NCBI RefSeq assembly: GCF_030378205.1
Contig: NZ_CP127385.1
Coordinates: 1,652,001-1,716,000 of the forward strand
Reading direction: 5' to 3'
DNA length: 64,000 nt
Source of the DNA: Bradyrhizobium sp. NP1
GTDB lineage: Bacteria; Pseudomonadota; Alphaproteobacteria; Rhizobiales; Xanthobacteraceae
The notes beneath the pieces are model-generated. The model saw nothing but the letters and a program-made list of their open reading frames with translations. It was not told the DNA's origin and made no database searches. The position numbers and the translations under genes are program-made. Shown piece by piece: positions 55,797-64,000 of the stretch (within the stretch, counting starts at the first letter, position 1; the number at the start of each line of letters is the position of its first letter).

Positions 55797-57002
55797 ATGA
55801 AGTTCGGCATTTTCTATGAATTGCAGCTGCCGCGCCCATGGCAGGACGGCGACGAACTCAGGCTCTACCAGGACGCGCTGACCCAGCTCGAGACCGCCGA
55901 CCGGCTCGGCTACGATTATGCCTGGGTGGTGGAGCATCATTTTCTCGAGGAATATTCGCATTCGCCGGCCCCGGAATCCTTTCTGGCTGCCGCGAGCCAG
56001 CGCACCAAAAACATCCGGCTCGGCCACGGCATCTTCCAGCTCACCACCAATCATCCGGCGCGTGTCGCCGAGCGCGTCGCGGTGCTCGACCTGCTCAGCC
56101 GCGGACGCTGCGAGTTCGGCATGGGCGAGAGCGCCTCGATCACCGAGCTCGAGCCGTTCGGTCGCGACATGGAGACCAAGCGCGCGGTGTTCGAGGAAGC
56201 TGTCGCCGCGATCTTCCCGATGTTCTCCAGGGGCGCCACAGAGCATCACGGAAAATATTTCGACATGCCGCTGCGCAACGTGGTGCCGAAGCCGGTGCAG
56301 AAGCCCCATCCGCCGCTGTGGATGGCCTGCTCGCAGCTGCCGACCATCGAGCGCGCCGGGCGATGCGGCTTCGGCGCGCTCGGCTTCCAGTTCGTGAGCG
56401 CGGACGCGGCCCATGCCTGGGTCCACGCCTATTACAACGCGATCACGCGCCGGCTGAAGAAACTCGCCGACTACGAGATCAACCCGAACATCGCGCTGGT
56501 GTCGTTCTTCATGTGCGCGAAGACCGACGAGGAGGCGCGCGCCCGCGCCGACGGCGCGACCTTCTTCCAGTTCGCGCTGCGCTACTATGGCGCTTCGCAG
56601 AACCGGCAGCGGCCGGCGCCGGGCACCGTCAACATGTGGGACGAATATAACAAGTGGAAGCGCGACAACCCGCAGGCGCAGGAGCAGGCGCTGCGCGGCG
56701 GCCTCATCGGCTCACCCGAAACCATCGCCAGGAAATTGCGACGCTTCCGCACCTCGCATATCGACCAGGTGATCCTGCTCAACCAGGCCGGCAAGAACAC
56801 GCACGAGCACATCTGCGAATCGCTCGAACTGTTTGCGCGCGAGGTGATGCCTGAGTTCCAGCTCGATCCCGAGCACGAGGCCTGGAAGGCGGGCGTCATG
56901 AGCGGGGCGATCATGCTCGATGAAATCGACACGCAGGCGTTCACCGATCGCTACGGCAAGCTTGGCGTCGAGCTCGCCTCGCGAGCCGCCTCGACGGGGT
57001 GA
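55797..57002 (+). CDS. LLM-class flavin-dependent monooxygenase
   Basis: 401 residues of the luciferase family. Marks include KFGIFYELQLPRPW, WVVEHHFLEEYSHSPAPE and GRCEFGMGES. It would use reduced flavin and O2 on an organic substrate. Located between nap and the sulfonate operon in the same direction as the latter, so a sulfur-compound role is possible. GGAGG supports the ATG at 55797. It differs from the SsuD gene further on. Confidence 0.8.
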   Translation: MKFGIFYELQLPRPWQDGDELRLYQDALTQLETADRLGYDYAWVVEHHFLEEYSHSPAPESFLAAASQRTKNIRLGHGIFQLTTNHPARVAERVAVLDLLSRGRCEFGMGESASITELEPFGRDMETKRAVFEEAVAAIFPMFSRGATEHHGKYFDMPLRNVVPKPVQKPHPPLWMACSQLPTIERAGRCGFGALGFQFVSADAAHAWVHAYYNAITRRLKKLADYEINPNIALVSFFMCAKTDEEARARADGATFFQFALRYYGASQNRQRPAPGTVNMWDEYNKWKRDNPQAQEQALRGGLIGSPETIARKLRRFRTSHIDQVILLNQAGKNTHEHICESLELFAREVMPEFQLDPEHEAWKAGVMSGAIMLDEIDTQAFTDRYGKLGVELASRAASTG

Positions 57003-57276
57003 GGCCATCGCGCAGGCGCAAGCCGCGTCGCTTCACATCCTCTTGAGCGCGCAGCATTCACATATTTCGTGATCAGGAATCCGTGCGCTGAACGCATCAG
57101 CAAAAATGCGCCGCGACTGATCCTCTCCCGGCAATAAACGCTTCGCACCCGGTGCCTCGGATAGCACCGTCATTGCTATTTTTGCAGAGCACTCGACACG
57201 CGAAGAGCACGCCACCATCATTTTCCGGAGCGCAGTGATCGCAACCGCGATGCAGTCGTGGCGGGAGTTGTTGGAA

Positions 57277-58227
57277 ATGCAGCGTCGTGAGTTCCTCAAG
57301 ATGTCGCTGGGCGGCGCAGCCGCGGCTGCCATGCCGCTTGGCGCGCACGCCGAGGGCAGCCTGAAGGAGATTCGTGTCGGATATCAGAAGAACGGCGTGC
57401 TGGTTATCGCGCGACAGCAGGCAACGCTGGAAAAACATTTCAATCCGCTCGGCGTCGACGTGAAATGGGTCGAATTCTCGTCGGGCCCGCCGATGATGGA
57501 GGCGATGAATTCCGGCAGCGTCGATTATGGCGCGGTCGGCGACTCGCCGCCGGTTTTTGCGCAAGCCGCGGGCGCAGCCATCGTCTATGCGGCCGGCCAG
57601 CCCATCACGAACGGCCAGGGCATCCTGGTGCAGCGCAATTCCGATATCAGGACGATCGCCGACCTCAAGGGGAAGCGCGTCGGCTTCACCAAGGGCTCCA
57701 GCGCTCACAACATCGTGGTGCAGACGCTGGAAAAGGCAGCGCTCACCTATAACGACATCTCTCCGGTCTATCTGGTGCCGCCGGATGCCGGCGCCGCCTT
57801 CGCCAACGGCAGCATCGACGCCTGGGCGATCTGGGACCCGTATTTCGCGATCGGCGAGACGAAGCAGAACGGGCGCGTGCTGGTCAACGCCCACGAGATC
57901 ACCAAGACCAACTCGTTCTATATCGCCAACCGCGACTTCGCGAAGAACCACGGCGCGGTCCTGCAGCAGATCATCGACGTGACCACGTCGACGGCGAAAT
58001 GGGCGGAGACGCATCGCGACGAGGTGGCGCGCGCGCTCGCCACGGTCACTGGCGTCCCGCTCGAGATCCAGACGCTGGCGGCCAGTCGTTCCGCGTTCGT
58101 GGTCGGGCCGATCACCGACGACATCGTCACGACCCAGCAGGGCGTGGCCGACCGGTTCTTCAAGCTCGGCCTCATCCCGAGGCCGATCGCGATCCGCGAC
58201 ATCGTGTGGCGCAACCCCCAGAGCTGA
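57277..58227 (+). CDS. ssuA: Sulfonate ABC transporter substrate-binding protein (Tat-exported)
   Basis: 316 residues. N-terminal Tat motif RREFLKMSLGG, then the SsuA-like fold: VGYQKNGVLVIARQQATLEKHF and VEFSSGPPMMEAMNSGSVDYGAVGDSPPVFAQAAG. It captures alkanesulfonates in the periplasm for the SsuBC transporter. I prefer the ATG at 57277, since it puts the twin Arg at the front and has GGGAG upstream; a GTG at 57235 gives a longer N-terminus. First of six co-directed sulfonate genes. Confidence 0.85.
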   Translation: MQRREFLKMSLGGAAAAAMPLGAHAEGSLKEIRVGYQKNGVLVIARQQATLEKHFNPLGVDVKWVEFSSGPPMMEAMNSGSVDYGAVGDSPPVFAQAAGAAIVYAAGQPITNGQGILVQRNSDIRTIADLKGKRVGFTKGSSAHNIVVQTLEKAALTYNDISPVYLVPPDAGAAFANGSIDAWAIWDPYFAIGETKQNGRVLVNAHEITKTNSFYIANRDFAKNHGAVLQQIIDVTTSTAKWAETHRDEVARALATVTGVPLEIQTLAASRSAFVVGPITDDIVTTQQGVADRFFKLGLIPRPIAIRDIVWRNPQS

Positions 58228-58266
58228 TCCCGCACGCCCCTGGATCGCGATCAAAGAGGATTTTCC

Positions 58267-59220
58267 ATGACCCATTTCGTTCGACGCCTGATTGCCAGCG
58301 CGATGCTGTCGATCGGTATCGTTGCGGCCTCCGTCGGAGCCTCCTACGGACAGGACAAGGTGGTCCGCATCGGCTTCCAGAAATACGGCAAGCTGGTGCT
58401 GCTGAAAGGCAGGGGCACGCTCGAGGAGAAGCTCAAGGCGCTCGGCTACAAGGTGGCATGGACTGAATTTCCGTCCGGACCGCCGCTGCTCGAGGCGCTC
58501 AACGTCGGCGCGATCGATTTCGGCATCGCCGGCGAGACGCCGCCGATCTTTGCCCAGGCCGCCGGCGCGCCGCTGGTCTATCTCGCCTACGATCCGCCGG
58601 CGCCGCAGGGCGAGGCGATCCTGGTGCCGAAGGACAGTGCGCTGAAATCGGTGGCGGAGCTGAAAGGCAAGAAGGTCGCGCTGAACAAGGGCTCCAACGT
58701 CCACTACCTCCTGGTCAAGGCGCTGGAGAAAGCGGGCCTCAAATATACCGACATCCAGCCGGTGTTCCTGGCGCCATCCGACGCGCTCGCCGCCTTCACG
58801 CGCGGTGCGGTCGACGCCTGGGTGATCTGGGACCCCTACGAGGCGGCGGCCGAAGCCTCCACCGGCGCGCGCATCCTGGCCGATGGCACCGGTCTCGTCG
58901 CCAACCACCAGTTCTATTTCTCGTCGAAGAAATTCCTCGCCGACAACGCAAAGGCGGTCGATGTCGTGCTGGAAGCGTTGAGCGAGGCCGACGAATGGAC
59001 GAAGAGCAACATCGATGCCGCCGCCGAGCAGTTGGCCCCATCGGTCGGCCTGCCGGCGCCCGTGCTCGCCGTCTCGCTGAAGCGTGAGTCCTACGGCATC
59101 CGCCCGATCAGCGACGAGGTGATCGCGAGCCAGCAGCGCATCGCCGACACGTTCCTGGCCCTCGGCCTGCTGCCGAAGGCCGTCACCGTTTCCGAGCTTC
59201 AGCGCAAATCAGGATCATGA
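58267..59220 (+). CDS. Second sulfonate-type ABC substrate-binding protein
   Basis: 317 residues, Sec signal peptide (1-28), then an SsuA-like fold closely paralleling the previous gene ([20 protein letters not shown], then [37 protein letters not shown]). The Sec signal differs from the Tat signal of the first, so they are separate exports. It may bind other sulfonates. The stop overlaps the SsuD start by four bases. Confidence 0.85.
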   Translation: MTHFVRRLIASAMLSIGIVAASVGASYGQDKVVRIGFQKYGKLVLLKGRGTLEEKLKALGYKVAWTEFPSGPPLLEALNVGAIDFGIAGETPPIFAQAAGAPLVYLAYDPPAPQGEAILVPKDSALKSVAELKGKKVALNKGSNVHYLLVKALEKAGLKYTDIQPVFLAPSDALAAFTRGAVDAWVIWDPYEAAAEASTGARILADGTGLVANHQFYFSSKKFLADNAKAVDVVLEALSEADEWTKSNIDAAAEQLAPSVGLPAPVLAVSLKRESYGIRPISDEVIASQQRIADTFLALGLLPKAVTVSELQRKSGS

Positions 59221-60395
59221 CCATGAGCACCCATGCTCCCTCGAAAGCCAATATCCTCTGGTTCCTGCCGACCCACGGCGACGGCCATTATCTCGGCAGC
59301 TCCGTCGGCGGCCGCGAGGTGAACTTCAATTATCTGCGCCAGATCGCGCAGGCCGCCGATCAGCTCGGCTATTTCGGCGTGCTGCTGCCGACCGGGCGAA
59401 GCTGCGAGGATTCCTGGGTGGTCGCCTCGACGATCGCGCCGTGGACCGAGCGGCTGCGTTACCTGGTCGCGGTGCGTCCCGGCCTGCAATCGCCTTCCGT
59501 GGCCGCGCGCATGACCGCGACCCTCGACCGCGTCTCCAACGGGCGCCTCCTGATCAACGTCGTCACCGGTGGCGATCCGGTCGAAAACAAGGGCGACGGC
59601 ATCTTCCTGAACCATGACGAGCGCTACGAGGTGACGCGCGAGTTCCTCAACGTCTACAGCGACCTTCTGGCGGGCAAGACGGTCAATGTCGAGGGCAAGC
59701 ACATCCGCATCGAGGACGGACGGCTGCTGTTCGCTCCGGTGCAGTCGCCGCGGCCGCCGCTCTATTTCGGCGGATCGTCGGATGCCGGCATCGACGTCGC
59801 GGTCGATACCGTCGACAAATACCTGACCTGGGGCGAGCCGCCGGCGCAGGTCGCCGACAAGGTGGCGCGCGTGAAGGCGGCCGCCGTCGCACGCGGCCGA
59901 AAGCCCTCCTTCGGCATCCGCCTGCACGTGATCGTCCGTGAGACCAGCGAGGAGGCCTGGCGGGCCGCCGACGACCTGATCAAGCATGTCACCGACGAGA
60001 CGGTCGCTTCGGCGCAAAAGATTTTCGCCCGCATGGACTCCGTAGGCCAGCAGCGCATGCTGCAGCTTCATGGCGGGCGCCGCGACCAGCTCGAGATCAG
60101 CCCCAATCTCTGGGCCGGCGTTGGCCTCGTGCGCGGCGGCGCCGGCACTGCGCTGGTCGGCGATCCCCAGACCGTCGCCGCGCGGATCAGGGAGTATCAG
60201 GATGTCGGCATCGATACCTTCATCATGTCGGGATACCCGCATCTGGAGGAAGCCTATCGTTTCGCCGAGCTGGTGTTCCCGCTGCTGTCGCTGGAGCAGC
60301 CCGGCAATGTGACGCCGATCCGCGTCAACACCGGGCCGTTCGGGGAGACCATCGGCAACGACTACCGGCCACAGAAGCAGGCCGCACAATCATGA
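59217..60395 (+). CDS. ssuD: FMNH2-dependent alkanesulfonate monooxygenase
   Basis: 392 residues. SsuD marks include [45 protein letters not shown] and [12 protein letters not shown]. It splits sulfonates into an aldehyde and sulfite with FMNH2 and O2, freeing sulfur. Flavin is probably supplied by the reductase at the operon end. Start ATG at 59217 overlaps the previous stop; its stop overlaps ssuC (ATGA at 60392). Confidence 0.95.
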   Translation: MTMSTHAPSKANILWFLPTHGDGHYLGSSVGGREVNFNYLRQIAQAADQLGYFGVLLPTGRSCEDSWVVASTIAPWTERLRYLVAVRPGLQSPSVAARMTATLDRVSNGRLLINVVTGGDPVENKGDGIFLNHDERYEVTREFLNVYSDLLAGKTVNVEGKHIRIEDGRLLFAPVQSPRPPLYFGGSSDAGIDVAVDTVDKYLTWGEPPAQVADKVARVKAAAVARGRKPSFGIRLHVIVRETSEEAWRAADDLIKHVTDETVASAQKIFARMDSVGQQRMLQLHGGRRDQLEISPNLWAGVGLVRGGAGTALVGDPQTVAARIREYQDVGIDTFIMSGYPHLEEAYRFAELVFPLLSLEQPGNVTPIRVNTGPFGETIGNDYRPQKQAAQS

Positions 60396-61198
60396 GTCTG
60401 ATTGAGAGTCTTCCCCGCGTTCGCGCGCTGAAAGTGCCGCGCGCCGACGGGCTGATCCCCTGGATCGTGCCGCTGGCCATTCTCGTGGTCTGGCAGGTCG
60501 CCTGCTCCACCGGCTTCGTGCCGGCGCGCGTGCTGCCGGCGCCGAGCGATGTCGCGCTGGCCGGATGGAAGCTGCTGAAGTCAGGCGAACTCTTCCGCAA
60601 CATCTGGGTGAGCTTCTGGCGCGCCGGCGTCGGCTTCCTGATCGGCGGCGCGATCGGATTTGCGTTCGGGCTTGCCAACGGCCTGTCGCAGCTTTCCAGC
60701 AAGCTCACCGACACGACGCTGCAGATGGTGCGCAACATTCCGCATCTGGCGCTGATCCCGCTCGTCATCCTGTGGTTCGGCATCGACGAGACGGCCAAGC
60801 TGTTCCTGGTGGCGCTCGGCGTGTTCTTCCCGATCTACATCAACACGCTGCACGGCATCCGCACCGTCGATCCGCAGCTGATCGAGATGGGCCGGATCTA
60901 CGGCATGAGCGATGGCGAGCTGTTCCGTCGCGTGATCTTTCCCGGCGCGCTGCCGTCGATCTTCGTCGGCCTGCGCTTCGCGCTCGGCATCATGTGGCTA
61001 ACCCTGATCGTGGCGGAGACGATCGCCGCCTCATCCGGCCTCGGCTACATGGCGATGCAGGCACGCGAATTCATGCTGATCGACGTGGTCGTGCTCAGCA
61101 TCCTGATCTATGCCCTGCTCGGCAAGCTCGCCGACAGCGCTTCGCGTGTGCTGGAGCGGCTGACGCTGTCCTGGCACCCGGCGTTCCAGAAGAAGTGA
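60392..61198 (+). CDS. ssuC: Sulfonate ABC transporter permease
   Basis: 268 residues with about six membrane helices and the permease loop [26 protein letters not shown] (EAA-type). It forms the membrane channel for sulfonate import with SsuB and SsuA. Overlap with ssuD by four bases, and 8 bp to ssuB, argue for one transcript. Confidence 0.93.
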   Translation: MSLIESLPRVRALKVPRADGLIPWIVPLAILVVWQVACSTGFVPARVLPAPSDVALAGWKLLKSGELFRNIWVSFWRAGVGFLIGGAIGFAFGLANGLSQLSSKLTDTTLQMVRNIPHLALIPLVILWFGIDETAKLFLVALGVFFPIYINTLHGIRTVDPQLIEMGRIYGMSDGELFRRVIFPGALPSIFVGLRFALGIMWLTLIVAETIAASSGLGYMAMQAREFMLIDVVVLSILIYALLGKLADSASRVLERLTLSWHPAFQKK

Positions 61199-61206
61199 GA
61201 ATAGAA

Positions 61207-62037
61207 ATGCAGGAAGCCCTTCGCTTTCGTCTTTCCGGCGCCGAGCCCGTCGAGCACGCCGATTTCGTCGCGCGGGCGCGGCAGCTGCGGAAGGGCTCGG
61301 CTTCGTCGCGCGGGCTGCCGCTGACGATCCGGGATTTACGCAAGTCGTTCGGTGACAACGAGGTGCTGCGTGGCGTCGACCTGCATATCCCGGCGGGCCA
61401 GTTCGTCGCCGTGGTCGGCCGCAGCGGCTGCGGCAAGAGCACGCTGTTGCGCCTGATCGCGGGCCTCGAGACCGCCGATGCCGGCACGATCAGCTTCGGC
61501 GAGGCAACCCGGCCCGAGGACATCAGGGTGATGTTCCAGGAGCCGCGGCTGCTGCCCTGGGCGCGGGTGCTGGCCAATGTCGAGGTCGGGCTGCGTCGTG
61601 ACCGTACCGCGCGCGATCCCGCTCGCGCCGCAAAGGCGTTGCGCGAGGTTGGCCTCGCCGAGAAGAGCGGGCAATGGCCCGCGGTGCTGTCCGGCGGCCA
61701 GAAGCAGCGCGTCGCGCTGGCGCGGGCGCTGGTCAGCGATCCGCGCGTGCTCGCCTTCGACGAGCCGCTCGGCGCGCTCGACGCGCTGACGCGCATTTCA
61801 ATGCAGCAGCTGCTGGCGCGGGTCTGGGGCGAGCAGGGCTTTACCGCGATCCTGGTGACGCATGACGTTTCCGAAGCAGTGGCGCTTGCCGATCGAATCC
61901 TCGTGATCGAGGACGGCCGCATCGCGCTCGATGTCGATGTCGATATCGTCAGGCCGCGCGAGCGCGGCGCGACAGAGCTGGCCGCGCTGGAAGGCTCGAT
62001 CCTGCGGCATCTGCTGGGCAGGACGGAACGAGAGTAG
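61207..62037 (+). CDS. ssuB: Sulfonate ABC transporter ATP-binding protein
   Basis: 276 residues. Walker [11 protein letters not shown]-loop [10 protein letters not shown], signature [15 protein letters not shown] and Walker [13 protein letters not shown], with the His switch in LVTHDVSEA. It powers uptake through SsuC. A 35-residue N-terminal extension before the ABC core is normal for SsuB. Start ATG at 61207 follows the permease by 8 bp. Confidence 0.95.
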   Translation: MQEALRFRLSGAEPVEHADFVARARQLRKGSASSRGLPLTIRDLRKSFGDNEVLRGVDLHIPAGQFVAVVGRSGCGKSTLLRLIAGLETADAGTISFGEATRPEDIRVMFQEPRLLPWARVLANVEVGLRRDRTARDPARAAKALREVGLAEKSGQWPAVLSGGQKQRVALARALVSDPRVLAFDEPLGALDALTRISMQQLLARVWGEQGFTAILVTHDVSEAVALADRILVIEDGRIALDVDVDIVRPRERGATELAALEGSILRHLLGRTERE

Positions 62038-62047
62038 GAGAGATGCC

Positions 62048-62626
62048 ATGAACAGCGTGGTCCGCACCATCAGGATCGATCGCGAGGCGCCGGCTGCCGA
62101 TTTCCGCAGCGCCATGCGGCATCTCACCGGCGGCGTCGCCGTCATCACCGCGGGCCGCGGCAGGGACATCTCGGGAATGACGGTCACCTCGGTGACCTCG
62201 CTCGCGGTCGATCCGCCCTCGCTGCTCGTCGCGATCAACCGTTCGGCCTCGTCCTGGCCGCTGATCAGGCAGCATGGCTTCTTCGGCGCGAACATCCTCG
62301 CCGCCGATCAGCTCGAAGTCGCCGAGCGGTTTACCGGCAAGGACGGGCGCAAGGGCGCCGAGCGCTTTGCCGGCGCCGAATGGGTCACGCGGGCTTCCGG
62401 CGTGCCGCTGCTTGCGGGCGCGCTGGCCGCGATCGATTGCGAGGTCGAGGATATCGTCGAACGCCACTCCCATGGCATCGTGATCGGGCGTGTGCTGGAC
62501 GTGCAGCTGTCGCCGCGCCGCGCGGCGCTGGCCTATTGGCACGGCCAATATGTCGCGATCGACCAGGACGACGACGCGGTCCGGCTGGCCGAGGTCAGCC
62601 TGCCGCCGCCGCGCACCGTCAGATAG
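62048..62626 (+). CDS. Flavin reductase family protein (SsuE-role)
   Basis: 192 residues. Flavin-reductase fold: RSAMRHLTGGVAVITA, GMTVTSVTSLAVDPPSLLVAINRSAS and GFFGANILAADQ, of the FMN-binding split-barrel type. This is the HpaC-like family rather than classical SsuE. Its place at the operon end implies it makes FMNH2 for SsuD. The start at 62048 lies 10 bp after the ssuB stop. Confidence 0.88.
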   Translation: MNSVVRTIRIDREAPAADFRSAMRHLTGGVAVITAGRGRDISGMTVTSVTSLAVDPPSLLVAINRSASSWPLIRQHGFFGANILAADQLEVAERFTGKDGRKGAERFAGAEWVTRASGVPLLAGALAAIDCEVEDIVERHSHGIVIGRVLDVQLSPRRAALAYWHGQYVAIDQDDDAVRLAEVSLPPPRTVR

Positions 62627-62711
62627 CGGGGCCCCGGGGCTTCGTCGGACTGGCGTTTTGCCGGTCAGCGATCTAAAAGCGCGATCGTTTTGTATCGGAG
62701 CGCGTCGCGCC

Positions 62712-62867
62712 ATGAAACGGATCGCAGTCTGGGCGTTCTACGCGGTCGGCACGCTCGCGATTCTTTATCTCGCGCTCTACGCCTATGCCGCCTTCACGCA
62801 TCGCGGCTTTGAGCCGGGCGATCCCATCCACATCTTCCGCAAGCCCGATGCGCCGGACTATTCGTGA
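62712..62867 (+). CDS. Small single-helix membrane protein
   Basis: 51 residues, a hydrophobic helix (about 5-28) followed by a polar tail (HRGFEPGDPIHIFRKPD). Good frame with ATG at 62712 after GGAGCGCG. It lies 85 bp after the flavin reductase and ends before a palindromic repeat. No family known to me; moderate support only. Confidence 0.5.
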   Translation: MKRIAVWAFYAVGTLAILYLALYAYAAFTHRGFEPGDPIHIFRKPDAPDYS

Positions 62868-62967
62868 TCTCGTGGGATAGCCGCTTCCGTCATGGCCCGC
62901 GCAAGCGGCGCATCCGGTATTCCGTGGCGTCGACCGAATCTTATCACGATCGCCACGGTATACTGGA

Positions 62968-62988
62968 TCGCCCGGTCAAGCCGGGCGA
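62968..62988. repeat. Intergenic hairpin (TCGCCCGG/CCGGGCGA)
   Basis: An 8-bp stem (62968-62975 with 62981-62988) with a TCAAG loop, followed by TGACCG. I recognise the type as common between Bradyrhizobium genes. It lies between convergent genes and could act as a bidirectional 3' end. Confidence 0.5.
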
Positions 62989-63003
62989 TGACCGAGGGGA
63001 AGA

Positions 63004-64000
63004 CTACCCCGCCGCGGCGCGGTGATAGTCGCCGGATGCCGGCGGCGGGATCGGCAGGCCGCCATCGGCGTATTCGTTCAGCTTGTTGCGCAGTGTGCGG
63101 ATCGAAATGCCGAGGATGTTGGCGGCATGGGTGCGGTTGCCGAGGCAGTGCTTCAGCGTCTCCAGGATGAGATCGCGCTCGACGTCGGCGACGGTGCGGC
63201 CCACCAGCGCGCGCGTCACCTGCTCGGCGGCCATGGTCGCATGCGCCACCGCCGGCACCGTCCTTGCAATGTCGAGGCGGTCGCCGTCGGGGGTGAGGAT
63301 CGCGTCGGCGCCGATCTCGTCGCCCTGCGCCATCAGCACGGCGCGGTGAATGGTGTTCTCGAGCTCGCGAACATTGCCTTGCCAGCGGTTTGCCGTCAGC
63401 ACCCGCCTGGCGTCGGCCGACAGCGGCCGCAGCGGCACGCCGTTGGCTTGCGAATATTTGCGCGCGAAGTGCTGCGCCAGCTCCATGACGTCGGCCGGCC
63501 GGTCGCGCAAGGGAGGGATCTTCAGATTGACCACGTTGAGCCGGAACAGCAGGTCCTCGCGGAAGGTGCCGTCGCGCACCGCCTCGCCAAGGTTGCGGTT
63601 CGAGGTGGCGATGATGCGGATGTCGATGGCGACAGGCTTGTTGCCGCCGACGCGGTCGATCACGCGCTCCTGGATCGCGCGCAACAGCTTCGACTGCAGC
63701 CGGACGTCCATTTCGGAGATTTCGTCGAGCAGCAGCGTGCCCCCGGTCGCTTCCTCGAACTTGCCGATGCGACGGGCGACCGCGCCGGTGAAGGCGCCTT
63801 TCTCATGGCCGAACAGCTCGGATTCCAGCAGGTGCTCGGGGATCGCGGCGCAGTTGATCGAAATGAACGGGCGCTTGGCGCGCGTGGAGCGGCTGTGGAC
63901 GTAGCGGGCGAGCACCTCCTTGCCGGTGCCGGATTCGCCGGTGATCATCACGGAGGCATCCGAGCCCGCGATCTGCTGGGCGAGCTTGATCACCCGGCCC
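63004..64000 (-). CDS. flbD: FlbD-like sigma-54 dependent regulator (5' end outside window)
   Basis: At least 332 residues; the frame is open to the window edge. AAA+ domain: Walker A GESGTGKE, the sigma-54 contacting loop EKGAFTGA, Walker [11 protein letters not shown], and the R-finger region. The C-terminal FIS-type HTH ([23 protein letters not shown]) and the [22 protein letters not shown] linker are close to the flagellar regulator FlbD, which activates class III/IV flagellar genes. The receiver-like N-terminus is beyond the window. The FlbD identity is a family judgement. Confidence 0.8.
   Translation of the reverse strand, partial: GRVIKLAQQIAGSDASVMITGESGTGKEVLARYVHSRSTRAKRPFISINCAAIPEHLLESELFGHEKGAFTGAVARRIGKFEEATGGTLLLDEISEMDVRLQSKLLRAIQERVIDRVGGNKPVAIDIRIIATSNRNLGEAVRDGTFREDLLFRLNVVNLKIPPLRDRPADVMELAQHFARKYSQANGVPLRPLSADARRVLTANRWQGNVRELENTIHRAVLMAQGDEIGADAILTPDGDRLDIARTVPAVAHATMAAEQVTRALVGRTVADVERDLILETLKHCLGNRTHAANILGISIRTLRNKLNEYADGGLPIPPPASGDYHRAAAG

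Overview
The window looks like a stretch of chromosome from a Bradyrhizobium-type alphaproteobacterium (Nitrobacteraceae/Bradyrhizobiaceae). The reasons are very high GC coding DNA with strong third-position bias, an alphaproteobacterial-type serC with a leader hairpin, a napEDABC operon behind a perfect FNR/FixK-type box, a GCG_CRPN-type small secreted protein, an FlbD-type sigma-54 activator, and several intergenic palindromes that I recognise from memory as dispersed in this group. No rRNA, tRNA, CRISPR array or prophage was seen.

Layout. 0-8.6 kb: outer-membrane barrel protein, GST plus GNAT pair, serC-serA (serine synthesis), a flavin-dependent oxidoreductase and a thiolase. 8.9-17 kb: a secreted DUF4139/MuiA-like protein, a FecR-like protein paired with a CHASE2-adenylate cyclase, a Gly/Met/His-rich secreted protein, and an OmpR-type two-component system. 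17.3-23.3 kb: D-2-hydroxyacid dehydrogenase, sCache chemoreceptor, and two paralogous DMT exporters around an HD-domain protein. 23.5-28.3 kb: a LysR regulator plus small HTH protein, divergent from a compact operon of double-GNAT protein, isochorismatase-like hydrolase, 72-aa protein and MFS transporter. 28.6-33.6 kb: purA, a Pro-rich membrane protein, a PanE-like dehydrogenase and yciB. 33.7-42.3 kb: two decayed insertion sequences (IS5/IS427 type and IS110/IS1111 type) bracket a four-gene unit of DUF3604 protein, secreted unknown, PpiC-type isomerase and HupE/UreJ protein. 42.5-51.3 kb: RlpA-like protein, several small membrane or secreted proteins, an AraC regulator, msrB and periplasmic msrA, a TPR-caspase protein and a RecD-like helicase. 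51.4-55.6 kb: napEDABC. 55.8-62.6 kb: a luciferase-like monooxygenase followed by a sulfonate import and desulfonation operon (two binding proteins, ssuD, ssuC, ssuB, flavin reductase). The right edge carries an flbD-like gene cut by the window.

How genes work together. Nap gives periplasmic nitrate reduction, probably under low-oxygen FixK/FNR control. The ssu operon takes up sulfonates and releases sulfite using reduced flavin made by its own last gene. MsrA and MsrB repair the two methionine sulfoxide epimers, MsrA outside the cytoplasm. The most promising little-described units are the IS-bracketed DUF3604 cluster (34.7-40.3 kb) and the LysR/GNAT/isochorismatase/MFS locus (23.5-28.3 kb). 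The IS1111-type element also has a structured 3' non-coding region that could be a seeker/bridge RNA.
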